NCBI GenBank assembly: GCA_030692355.1
Contig: JAUYCF010000041.1
Span: forward strand, 80,105-144,104
DNA length: 64,000 nucleotides
Source: Thiobacillus sp.
GTDB taxonomy: Bacteria > Pseudomonadota > Gammaproteobacteria > Burkholderiales > Thiobacillaceae
Reading direction: 5' to 3'
In this document: piece by piece, positions 36,599 to 44,959 of the stretch
Numbering within the stretch: the first letter of the stretch is position 1
Layout of the letters: every line of letters begins with the position of its first letter
Program-made: the position numbers and the translations under genes
The notes under the pieces: model-generated
What the model saw: the letters and a program-made list of their open reading frames with translations, nothing else
The model's database searches: none
What the model was told of the DNA's origin: nothing

Positions 36599-37531
36599 AT
36601 GAGCATTATTGAAAAAGCAGCCGGCAAGATTGGCGCGGGCGCATCCCGCCCGGCGTCCGATGGCGGCAACAGAGATTCCGGCCGCGACGCCAGTCTGATC
36701 GAGAATGCGCTCCACAAGCAGCGCAGTTCCAGCTTCGTCGCCACCCCGGTCGAACCAATCTTCAACGATCCGGACACGCTTGCGATGGAAGGTGGCAGTC
36801 AGGTACAGTCGATCAACCTGGCGCGCCTGCATCGCATGGGCGTGGTGTCGCCGGACGCCGAAAAAAGCCAGATCGCCGAAGAATTTCGCATCATCAAGCG
36901 TCCGCTCATCGCCAACGCCTTCGGCCAGGGCGCCGCGCGGGTCAAGAACGGCAACCTCATCATGGTCACCAGTTCGCTGCCGGGCGAGGGCAAGAGCTTC
37001 TGCGCCATCAATCTGGCTATTTCGATGGCGATGGAAATGGATCGCACCGTGCTGCTGATCGACGCCGACGTCGCCAAACCGCGCATCCCCGAGTATCTCG
37101 GCATCCACGCCGACAAGGGCCTGCTCGACGTGCTGCAGGACAAGGACCTGAAACTGTCCGACGTGCTGATCCGCACCGACATCGCCAAACTGAGCGTGCT
37201 GCCCGCCGGCCGCACCTACAAACGCGCCACCGAGCTGCTGGCCAGCGCCGCCATGACCCGCCTGATCGAGGATATCGGCAACCGCTACCCGGACCGCATC
37301 ATTCTGTTCGATTCGCCGCCGCTGCTGGCGACCAGCGAGTCGAGCGTGTTGGCCACTCACATGGGACAGATCGTCATGGTGGTGGAGGCCGAGAAAACCT
37401 CGCAGGAAGCCGTTCGCGAAGCCTTGAGCCACATCCAGTCATGCGAAGTGGTGGGCATGTTGCTGAACAAGACCACGCCGACCCCGGGCGCGGATTATTA
37501 CTATGGTTACTATGGCAGTTACGGTAAATAA
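36599..37531 (+). CDS. XrtA-associated BY-type tyrosine autokinase
   Basis: Cytoplasmic bacterial tyrosine kinase (TIGR03018 type), 310 residues: Walker A SSLPGEGKS (125-133), Walker A' VLLIDADVAKPR, Walker B LFDSPP, and a C-terminal tyrosine cluster with six Tyr in the last eleven residues (YYYGYYGSYGK). Phosphorylation of that tail should cycle the oligomer with the chain-length protein. The tail coding sequence overlaps the next gene's start by about 29 bases. Confidence 0.93.
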   Translation: MSIIEKAAGKIGAGASRPASDGGNRDSGRDASLIENALHKQRSSSFVATPVEPIFNDPDTLAMEGGSQVQSINLARLHRMGVVSPDAEKSQIAEEFRIIKRPLIANAFGQGAARVKNGNLIMVTSSLPGEGKSFCAINLAISMAMEMDRTVLLIDADVAKPRIPEYLGIHADKGLLDVLQDKDLKLSDVLIRTDIAKLSVLPAGRTYKRATELLASAAMTRLIEDIGNRYPDRIILFDSPPLLATSESSVLATHMGQIVMVVEAEKTSQEAVREALSHIQSCEVVGMLLNKTTPTPGADYYYGYYGSYGK

Positions 37532-39032
37532 GCCGCGCCCGCGCAGCCCGGATTTCCCGGCAGGCGCGGGATTTATTCTCATGGCAATGGCTTTTGCAAT
37601 GCCCGCGCACGCCCTCGACTGGCGCCTGCAGTCCAGCGTCGGCGCGTCGGCCAGCTTTACCGACAATGCCAATCAAAGCGCAACGGACCCGGAAGATGCG
37701 CTGATCCTCAGCGTGACTCCGGGGTTCACGCTGCGCTCCCAGGGGTCGCGGCGGGTGCAGGCCGCCCTGCAATATGGCCTGACAGGGGTGGCACGCTTCA
37801 GCGAGGACGATAGCGCCGACCTCTATCACAACCTCAACGCCATGGGCAAAGCCGAGTTGATCGATGACTTCCTGTTCATCGACGGCAGCGCCCGCATCTC
37901 GCAGGAATTGATTTCGCTGCTGGATTCGCCGGCCGACGCCGAGATCAACGACAGCAATCGCGCCACCGTCGGCACCTACACCATAAGCCCCTACATCCAG
38001 CAGCGCCTCGGCACCTTCGCCCATGCGCAGGCGCGCTACACCCATTCCGGCGCCATTTTCGAAAACGATGTCGCGTCCGATGCGGTCAGCAATGCGTTCA
38101 GCGCCTCGCTCAACAGCGGCACCCGTTTCACCGACCTGAGCTGGGGGCTGAACTACTCGATTCGGGAGGCCAACAACCGCGATGAGAATGTCGGCGATTC
38201 GACCTTCGAGCGCATGACCGCCTCGGCGGGCTATGCCCTGAACCGCACCTTTCGCGTATTCGGCACCGTCGGGCGGGAATGGAACGATTTCCTGAGCGCC
38301 AGCGAAACCGACGGCACGTCCTGGAGCGTGGGCGCCGGCTGGGCGCCCACGCGCCGCACCAGCCTCGAAGCCTCGTTCGGCGAGCGCTTCTTCGGCAATA
38401 CCTACAGCGCGACGGCGCGTCACCGCACCCGTTCCTCGAACTGGAATCTGGGTTATGTCGAAGATGTCAGCGACATCGGCCAGTTTGTGGGAACGACCGG
38501 CACGAGGTATGACTACCAGTGTCTTGTGGATGGAGAGATTCAAATCTTCGAGGATTGGCCATTCAGCTTTCCGCCTGCCCCGACGAACTGCGTGAGCTTC
38601 AATGCAAAGCCCGGCCTGCTGGTCGATTTGCGCAACGGCGTCTTCGTCTCCAAAACCCTGCGCGCAGGGGTGAGCTGGGGGAAAGGCAAGCTCAACTATT
38701 CGCTGACTGCATTCGACACCCGCCGCGACTACCAGCTGCTCGACAGCGAGGATCGCAGCCGCGGCGTCACCGGCGCGGTGAATTACCGCTACGCCCCCAA
38801 GACCAACGTCATCGGCAGCGTCGGCCTGACCCGCAACGAGGCGCCTGCCGCCCTCTCCGGCGCCGCCGATCGGGAGGACGACCTGCTTACCCTTTCGCTT
38901 GGCATCAACCATCAATTCGCCACCGATTTGAGCGGCGCGTTGACTTTCCGCCACACCCAGCGGGATTCGAACGCGGCGGATGCCGGCTACGAAGAAAACA
39001 GCCTCATGGCCTCGGTCAACATGCGTTTCTGA
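37503..39032 (+). CDS. XrtA-associated outer-membrane beta-barrel protein (TIGR03016 type)
   Basis: A 509-residue protein with a signal peptide (PAHA-L) and a long series of alternating hydrophobic strands ending in aromatic Phe (SLMASVNMRF), as expected of an outer-membrane beta-barrel. It matches the TIGR03016 group found in exosortase polysaccharide loci. The exact role is unknown; assisting polymer secretion is inferred from position. Two starts are possible (ATG 37503 or 37512), both inside the kinase gene. Confidence 0.85.
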   Translation: MVTMAVTVNKPRPRSPDFPAGAGFILMAMAFAMPAHALDWRLQSSVGASASFTDNANQSATDPEDALILSVTPGFTLRSQGSRRVQAALQYGLTGVARFSEDDSADLYHNLNAMGKAELIDDFLFIDGSARISQELISLLDSPADAEINDSNRATVGTYTISPYIQQRLGTFAHAQARYTHSGAIFENDVASDAVSNAFSASLNSGTRFTDLSWGLNYSIREANNRDENVGDSTFERMTASAGYALNRTFRVFGTVGREWNDFLSASETDGTSWSVGAGWAPTRRTSLEASFGERFFGNTYSATARHRTRSSNWNLGYVEDVSDIGQFVGTTGTRYDYQCLVDGEIQIFEDWPFSFPPAPTNCVSFNAKPGLLVDLRNGVFVSKTLRAGVSWGKGKLNYSLTAFDTRRDYQLLDSEDRSRGVTGAVNYRYAPKTNVIGSVGLTRNEAPAALSGAADREDDLLTLSLGINHQFATDLSGALTFRHTQRDSNAADAGYEENSLMASVNMRF

Positions 39033-39113
39033 CCAGTCTTCCGGCATGGCACAGCCGTTGCTTCGCATCCTGCGTGCACACGGGTTGTGCCTCATTCAGA
39101 AAACGGACCGTTC

Positions 39114-40154
39114 ATGTACGAAGATTATTACCGCTTCAGCGCCAAACCCTTTCAGCTCAACCCCGACCCGCGTTTTTTTTATGGTTCCAAGGGGCACAGG
39201 CGGGCGATGGCGTATCTCGATTACGGCCTGTCGCTCGGTGAGGGCTTCATCGTCATCACCGGCGAAGTCGGCGCCGGCAAGACCACGCTGATGCGCAATC
39301 TGTTTCGCCAGCTCGAAGCCAACAACCTGATCGCCGCGCAGCTGGTGTCGACCCAGCTGGATGCCGAGGATACGCTGCGCAGCGTCGCCGCTTCGTTCGG
39401 GCTGGAGCACGAGGGCCTGACCAAGTCGGCGCTGCTGAAGAACCTGGAAGAGTTTCTGATCGCGGCCACCCGCCAGGGAAAACGCGCCCTGCTGGTGGTC
39501 GATGAGGCGCAAAACCTCACCCCGCGCGCGGTCGAGGAACTGCGGATGCTGTCCAACTACCAGAACAACGAGCGCTCGCTGATCCAGACCTTTCTGCTGG
39601 GCCAGCCGGAGTTCCGCGGCATCCTGCAAAGCCCCGACATGCAGCAACTGCGCCAGCGCGTGGTGGCCTCGTATCACCTGGGGCCGATCGATGAGGACGA
39701 GACGCGCGGCTATATCGAACACCGTCTGCGCATCGTCGGCTGGCAGGGCAACCCCAGCTTCGATGCGGAAGCCTTTGCCGCGTTGTACCGTTTTACCGGC
39801 GGCATCCCGCGCCGCATCAACACCACCTGCGACCGCCTGCTGCTGTTCGGCTTTCTTGAAGAGAAGACCCATTTCGGCGAGGCCGAGGTCAACGAAGTCA
39901 TCGCCGACCTGAAGAACGAGGTCGCGCACCAGGATTTTCACGGCGCCGCCGGCATCAACGGCGGTGCGCCCAGCGGCGGCGTGCCGCACAACGAAGATGC
40001 CGCGCTTTTGACCCTGCGGGTCGAGCAGATGGAGCGCTCGGTCAACCGCATCCTGCCCATCGTGCGCAAGATTCTCTACACCGTGAGCGAGCGCAACGCG
40101 GCAGCGGATGACGCTGCGCCGGCAGACAAACAAGACAGCACCTCCCAGCCATGA
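39114..40154 (+). CDS. XrtA-associated ExeA-like ATPase
   Basis: AAA+ ATPase of 346 residues (TIGR03015 type) beginning MYEDYYRFSAKPFQLNPDPRF, the ExeA/GspA-like signature, with Walker A GEVGAGKTT (50-58) and Walker B LLVVDEAQNL. In type II secretion, ExeA helps assemble the secretin through peptidoglycan; here it may do the same for the polysaccharide exporter. ATG 39114 is preferred over an upstream in-frame start because homology begins there. Stop overlaps wecB (ATGA). Confidence 0.92.
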   Translation: MYEDYYRFSAKPFQLNPDPRFFYGSKGHRRAMAYLDYGLSLGEGFIVITGEVGAGKTTLMRNLFRQLEANNLIAAQLVSTQLDAEDTLRSVAASFGLEHEGLTKSALLKNLEEFLIAATRQGKRALLVVDEAQNLTPRAVEELRMLSNYQNNERSLIQTFLLGQPEFRGILQSPDMQQLRQRVVASYHLGPIDEDETRGYIEHRLRIVGWQGNPSFDAEAFAALYRFTGGIPRRINTTCDRLLLFGFLEEKTHFGEAEVNEVIADLKNEVAHQDFHGAAGINGGAPSGGVPHNEDAALLTLRVEQMERSVNRILPIVRKILYTVSERNAAADDAAPADKQDSTSQP

Positions 40155-41272
40155 CCCAGGTTTTATGCATCGCGGGCGCGCGTCCGAATTTCATGAAAAT
40201 CGCCCCGGTGATGGCCGCGCTGGCCGAGACCGGGATCGCCGCCCAGCTGCTGCACACCGGCCAGCATTACGACGCGGCGATGAGCGACAGCTTCTTCGCG
40301 GATCTCGGCATTCCGCGCCCCGACCATCACCTGGAAGTCGGCTCCGGCAGCCACGCGGTACAGACCGCCGAGGTGATGAAGCGCTTCGAGCCCGTGCTCG
40401 AAAGCGTGCAGCCGCGGGCGATCCTGGTGGTGGGCGACGTCAATTCCACCCTCGCCTGCGCCCTGGTGGCGGCCAAGCGCGGGGTGCGGGTGATCCATGT
40501 CGAAGCCGGCCTCAGGAGCTACGACCGCAACATGCCGGAAGAAATCAACCGCGTGCTCACCGACCAGATTTCCGACCTGCTGTTCATCACCGAAAAGAGC
40601 GCGCTCGCCAACCTCGTGCGCGAAGGCATTGACCCCGCGCGTGTCGAGTTCGTCGGCAACGTGATGATCGACACCCTGTATCGCAATCTCGAACATGCGG
40701 TGCCGGCCAGCCGGACCCTCGGCACGAAGCTGCCGCAGTATGCGGTGCTGACGCTGCATCGGCCGTCCAACGTCGACGATCCCGCCACGCTTGCCGGCCT
40801 GCTCGACGCGATCGGCGAAATCAACCGCAGCCTGCCGGTGGTGATGCCGCTGCATCCGCGTACGCGCGGCAACATCGAAAAGTTTGGTTTCACCGCCCGG
40901 CTCGACGGCCTGCACATCCTGCCGCCGGTGGGGTATCTCGAAATGCTCGGCCTGATGCGCGACGCCAGACTGGTGCTCACCGATTCCGGCGGGATCCAGG
41001 AAGAGACCACCGCGCTGGGCGTTCCCTGCCTCACCCTGCGCGAGAACACCGAACGCCCGATCACCCTCGACGAAGGCACCAACACCCTGGTCGGCGCCGA
41101 TCCCGCTGCGATCCGGGCGGCGTTCAACGACGTCATGACCCACGGCGGCAAGGCCGGGCGCATTCCCGAATACTGGGACGGCCGCGCGGCGATGCGCATT
41201 GCCTATACGCTGAAAGGCTGGCTGCCGCAGCGGAAGGGCGCCAGCGCCATTTCGGGCATCAAGGCGGCGTAA
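40151..41272 (+). CDS. wecB: UDP-N-acetylglucosamine 2-epimerase
   Basis: Non-hydrolysing epimerase giving UDP-ManNAc for the polysaccharide; 373 residues. Motifs: GARPNFMKIAPV at the start, HVEAGLRSYDRNMPEEINR with the catalytic acids, and LTDSGGIQEE in the UDP-binding C-domain. In the same coupled chain as the ATPase before and the deacetylase after. Confidence 0.94.
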   Translation: MTQVLCIAGARPNFMKIAPVMAALAETGIAAQLLHTGQHYDAAMSDSFFADLGIPRPDHHLEVGSGSHAVQTAEVMKRFEPVLESVQPRAILVVGDVNSTLACALVAAKRGVRVIHVEAGLRSYDRNMPEEINRVLTDQISDLLFITEKSALANLVREGIDPARVEFVGNVMIDTLYRNLEHAVPASRTLGTKLPQYAVLTLHRPSNVDDPATLAGLLDAIGEINRSLPVVMPLHPRTRGNIEKFGFTARLDGLHILPPVGYLEMLGLMRDARLVLTDSGGIQEETTALGVPCLTLRENTERPITLDEGTNTLVGADPAAIRAAFNDVMTHGGKAGRIPEYWDGRAAMRIAYTLKGWLPQRKGASAISGIKAA

Positions 41273-42115
41273 ATGGCGGGCATCAAAAACGCCATGTCGG
41301 TCGACGTCGAGGACTATTTCCAGGTCTCGGCGTTCGCCCCGCACATCCGCCGCGAAGACTGGGACAGCCTGCCGTGCAGGGTCGAGCGCAACGTCGACGC
41401 GATCCTCGGCCTGCTCGACGAAGCCGACACCAGCGCGACCTTCTTCACCCTCGGCTGGATCGCCGAGCGCTACCCGCAGGTGGTGCGGCGCATCGTCGAC
41501 AACGGTCACGAACTCGCCAGCCACGGCTACGGCCACCAGCGTGCATCCGACCTCACGCCGGCCGCATTCCGCGACGACATCACACGTGCCAAAAGCCTGC
41601 TCGAAGACCTCGGCGGCGTCGCCATCCGTGGCTACCGCGCCCCGAGTTTTTCCATCAACCGGAACAACTGGTGGGCGGTCGAGGAACTGGAAAACGCCGG
41701 CTACGTGTACAGCTCCAGCATCTATCCGGTCAAACACGATCACTACGGCATGCCCGATGCGCCGCGCTTTGCTAACCGTCCCAACGGCGCAACCGGCATC
41801 CTCGAACTGCCGCCCACCACCGTCCCGCTGATGGGCCGCAACCTGCCCGCCGGCGGCGGCGGCTGGTTCCGCCTGCTGCCGTACGAGGTGTCGCGCTGGA
41901 TGCTGCGGCGCGTCAACGCGCGGGACCAGGCGCCGTGCATGTTCTATTTCCATCCCTGGGAACTCGACGCCGGGCAGCCGCGCCAGCACGGCATTTCCGC
42001 CAAAACGCGCTTTCGCCATTACGTCAATCTGCAACGCATGCCGGGCAGACTACGAAAATTACTGAACGACTTTGAATGGGACCGCGTCGACCGCGTGTTC
42101 CTCGACGACAAGTGA
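41273..42115 (+). CDS. XrtA-type polysaccharide deacetylase
   Basis: Carbohydrate esterase family 4 NodB-homology protein, 280 residues (TIGR03006 type). Begins NAMSVDVEDYFQV with the metal-binding Asp pair, then SHGYGHQ (His motif), GYRAPSFSI and a late FYFHPWELD. No signal peptide, so it is probably cytoplasmic, acting on lipid-linked sugars. Starts on the base after the wecB stop. Confidence 0.92.
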   Translation: MAGIKNAMSVDVEDYFQVSAFAPHIRREDWDSLPCRVERNVDAILGLLDEADTSATFFTLGWIAERYPQVVRRIVDNGHELASHGYGHQRASDLTPAAFRDDITRAKSLLEDLGGVAIRGYRAPSFSINRNNWWAVEELENAGYVYSSSIYPVKHDHYGMPDAPRFANRPNGATGILELPPTTVPLMGRNLPAGGGGWFRLLPYEVSRWMLRRVNARDQAPCMFYFHPWELDAGQPRQHGISAKTRFRHYVNLQRMPGRLRKLLNDFEWDRVDRVFLDDK

Positions 42116-42224
42116 ACCTGGATTTCCCTTTAGTGCCGAACCGCGCCCATAGAAGCCCCCGCAAGGGGCGGGCCGTGGCTATAAATCCGACAAGTCGGCC
42201 ACGGCCATGCACCGTCGGCCCCGC

Positions 42225-42345
42225 CGCGATTTTCCGCGCCGCGCTATCGCCGGCATTCGGGGCGAGGGCGCCCCTCCCACAAGGGGGAGCCACGCCTGTG
42301 GGACGGATTTGTGGGAGGCCCGCCCTCGGGCCGAATGCCGGCGCA
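42225..42345. repeat. Palindromic GC-rich repeats upstream of the FemAB-like gene
   Basis: Inverted blocks of the GGGAGGGGCGCCCTCGCC family (GGCGAGGGCGCCCCTCCC and GGGAGGCCCGCCCTCGGGCC) fill most of the 253-bp gap 42116-42368. Similar sequence lies at 31750-31780. No gene is seen. Confidence 0.7.
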
Positions 42346-42368
42346 TGCATCCAAATGGAGAATCCCGG

Positions 42369-43433
42369 TTGAACATGCAGGCCGAATTTCCTGCCGCGTT
42401 GTCGGCTGACGTCACGGTGCGATCGCTGGAAACCATCGACCTCGCGCGCTGGGACGCGTATGTGAACGCGCATCCCGACGCGACCTTTTTCCACCGCGCC
42501 GGCTGGCGCCGCGTGATCGGGGAGGCGTTCGGCCACCGCACCCATTTCCTGCTGGCCGAGCGCGGCGGCGAGGTGGTGGGAGTGCTGCCGCTGGCCGAAA
42601 TCGACAGCCGGCTGTTCGGCCACGGCCTCGGCTCGCTGCCGTTCTGCGCCTACGGCGGCATCCTGGCCGACCACGATGCCGCGTATCGCGCGCTCGACGA
42701 GACGGCCCAGGCGCTTGCCAAAAAGCTCGGAGTCGGTGCGCTCGAATACCGCAACCAGGCCAAGCAGCATGCCCACTGGCCGACCAAGGACCTGTACGTC
42801 ACCTTCAAAAAAGCCATCGAACCCGAAATCGAGGCCAACATGAACGCCATTCCGCGCAAGCAGCGGGCGATGGTGAGGAAGGGCATCAAGGCCGGGCTCA
42901 CCGGCCAGATCGATGCCGACACCACGCGATTCTTCCAGGCCTATTCGGCAAGCGTGCATCGCCTCGGCACGCCGGTTTTTTCGCGCAAATTCTTTCGGCT
43001 GCTGAAGGACGAATTCGGCGACGACTGCGAAGTGCTGACCATCACGCTCGACGGCAAGGTGATCTCCAGCGTGATGTCGTTCTATTTCCGCGACGAGGTG
43101 TTGCCGTATTACGGCGGCGGGGTGGACGCCGCGCGCGCGGTGGCCGGCAACGACTTCATGTACTGGGATCTGATGCGGCGCGCCTGCGAGCGCGGGTTGC
43201 GCGTGTTCGACTTCGGCCGCAGCAAGCGCGGCACCGGCTCGTTCGACTTCAAGAAGAACTGGGGCTTCGAGCCGACGCCGCTGTATTACGAGTATTGTCT
43301 GGTGACCGACAGCGAGATCCCGGAAATCAATCCGCTCAATCCGAAATACCGCCTGTTCATCCTGGCCTGGAAAAAAATGCCGCTGGCGCTCGCCAACGCG
43401 ATCGGGCCGCATATAGTGAAAAATCTGGGATGA
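42369..43433 (+). CDS. FemAB-like XrtA-associated acyltransferase
   Basis: GNAT/FemAB-fold protein of about 352 residues (TIGR03019 type), related to FemABX peptidyl transferases and used in exosortase loci for an unknown acyl or aminoacyl transfer. Visible landmarks are HPDATFFHRAGWRRV, AIPRKQRAMVRKG and FDFGRSKRGTGSFDFKKNWGF. The start is TTG 42369 (GGAG site eight bases away) or ATG 42375 (fourteen bases away). A preceding palindromic repeat makes it the start of a separate module. Confidence 0.9.
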   Translation: MNMQAEFPAALSADVTVRSLETIDLARWDAYVNAHPDATFFHRAGWRRVIGEAFGHRTHFLLAERGGEVVGVLPLAEIDSRLFGHGLGSLPFCAYGGILADHDAAYRALDETAQALAKKLGVGALEYRNQAKQHAHWPTKDLYVTFKKAIEPEIEANMNAIPRKQRAMVRKGIKAGLTGQIDADTTRFFQAYSASVHRLGTPVFSRKFFRLLKDEFGDDCEVLTITLDGKVISSVMSFYFRDEVLPYYGGGVDAARAVAGNDFMYWDLMRRACERGLRVFDFGRSKRGTGSFDFKKNWGFEPTPLYYEYCLVTDSEIPEINPLNPKYRLFILAWKKMPLALANAIGPHIVKNLG

Positions 43434-43738
43434 ATCAAATGCTTTTCACCACAGAGGCACAGAGGCACAGAGAAAAACCGCTTCCGATCTGCGGGAATAA
43501 ACCGGGATTGTCCAATAGACAAAACTGCGTCATTCCGGCGAAGGCCGGAATCCAGTGGATTAAGAATCCTCCGCGCAAGCGGAACAACACCATGGTTTTG
43601 TCCGCTTCGCGGGGTGTTTTTTCGTGCTGGATTCCGGCCTTCGCCGGAATGACGGGCTAATGGATTATTTGGGATAAAGAAATGGCCTTCTCTGTGTCTC
43701 TGTGCCTCTGCGCTTGCTATTTTTCCCCGGCTTGATCC
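43434..43738. repeat. Nested inverted-repeat element, 305 bp, no gene
   Basis: Inner arms 43528-43555 and 43627-43654 are perfect 28-bp inverted copies of the CGTCATTCCGGCGAAGGCC family. Outer arms (CAGAGGCACAGAGRCACAGAGAA, about 43451-43473 and its inverse at 43688-43710) match with one mismatch. Between the inner arms lies another small hairpin (CCGCGCAAGCGGA...TCCGCTTCGCGG). It looks like one palindromic element inserted in another. Confidence 0.75.
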
Positions 43739-44959
43739 ATGGAAGGCTTGCTGTTTCTCGCGCACCGCATTCCGTTTCCGCCCAACAAGGGCGACAAGAT
43801 CCGCTCGTTCAACTTGCTGCGGCATCTCTCCATGCGCTATGCCATTCACCTTGGCGCCTTCGTCGACGATCCCGATGACTGGCAGTACCGGGACGCGCTG
43901 CAACCGTACTGCGCATCGATCAGGCTGCTGCCGCTGCACCCGCGCCGCGCCAAACTGGCAAGCCTGGTCGGCCTGCTGACCGGAGAGGCGCTGACCCTGC
44001 CGTATTACCGCAACCGCGAACTTGCTGCATGGGCGAAGGGACTGGCCGATGCGGGCGCGGTGACGCGCGGCCTGGCGTACTCGTCGGCGATGGCGCAGTT
44101 CATGCCGGCCGGCCTCGCGCGCCGCGTGCTCGACATGGTCGACGTCGATTCCGACAAGTGGACCCAATACGCGCCGACCCAGCGCTGGCCGCTGTCGTGG
44201 GTGTACGCCCGCGAAGGCCGCAAGCTGGCGGCATGGGAGGCGCGGGTGGCGCAGGATTTCGACGCCACCCTGCTGGTATCGAACGCCGAGGCGGCGCTGC
44301 TGCGGCAGCGCACGCCGCACGCACGCGACAAAATCAGCGCCTTCGAGAACGGCGTCGACGCCGAGTATTTCTCGCCCGCGCGCGACTACCCGAATCCGTA
44401 TCCGGCCGACGTTCAGGGCGTGGTGTTCACCGGCGCCATGGACTATTGGCCGAACATCGATGCCGTCAGCTGGTTTGCCGAACGGATTTTTCCCGCCGTC
44501 CGCGCGGCGGTGCCGGCCGCGCAGTTCACCATCGTCGGCAGCCGGCCCGGTGAAGCGGTTCGGGCGCTGGCGCGCCAGCCAGGCGTCGCCGTCACCGGCG
44601 GCGTACCCGACGTGCGGCCCTGGCTGGCCCATGCCGCCTGTGCCGTGGCCCCCCTGCGCATCGCGCGCGGGGTGCAGAACAAAGTGCTCGAAGCGATGGC
44701 GATGGCGCGTCCGATCGTCGCCAGCGCCCAGGCCGCCGAAGGCATCCGCGCCGAGGCCGGGCGCGATTTCGTCCTGGCGCAGGGGGAGGCCGAATTCGCC
44801 CATGCCGTCGTCGCCCGTCTGCAGGCCGTGTCTTCCGCCGCGCCCGCGCGCGACTGCATCCTCGCCCACTACGACTGGGCGCGCAATCTGGGCGCGATCG
44901 ATCCCCTGTTTGAAGCGGCATCCGCCGCGGCCCCCGTTCTGGAGACCTGCCCCGCATGA
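43739..44959 (+). CDS. XrtA-associated glycosyltransferase (TIGR03087 type)
   Basis: GT-B fold family 4 glycosyltransferase, 406 residues, starting LLFLAHRIPFPPNKGDKIRS, typical of the 'stp1' PEP-CTERM transferases. The C-domain has VVFTGAMDYWPNIDAVSWFA and PLRIARGVQNKVLEAMAMARP with the nucleotide-sugar-binding Glu. The sugar is unknown. Stop overlaps the exosortase start by four bases. Confidence 0.92.
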   Translation: MEGLLFLAHRIPFPPNKGDKIRSFNLLRHLSMRYAIHLGAFVDDPDDWQYRDALQPYCASIRLLPLHPRRAKLASLVGLLTGEALTLPYYRNRELAAWAKGLADAGAVTRGLAYSSAMAQFMPAGLARRVLDMVDVDSDKWTQYAPTQRWPLSWVYAREGRKLAAWEARVAQDFDATLLVSNAEAALLRQRTPHARDKISAFENGVDAEYFSPARDYPNPYPADVQGVVFTGAMDYWPNIDAVSWFAERIFPAVRAAVPAAQFTIVGSRPGEAVRALARQPGVAVTGGVPDVRPWLAHAACAVAPLRIARGVQNKVLEAMAMARPIVASAQAAEGIRAEAGRDFVLAQGEAEFAHAVVARLQAVSSAAPARDCILAHYDWARNLGAIDPLFEAASAAAPVLETCPA

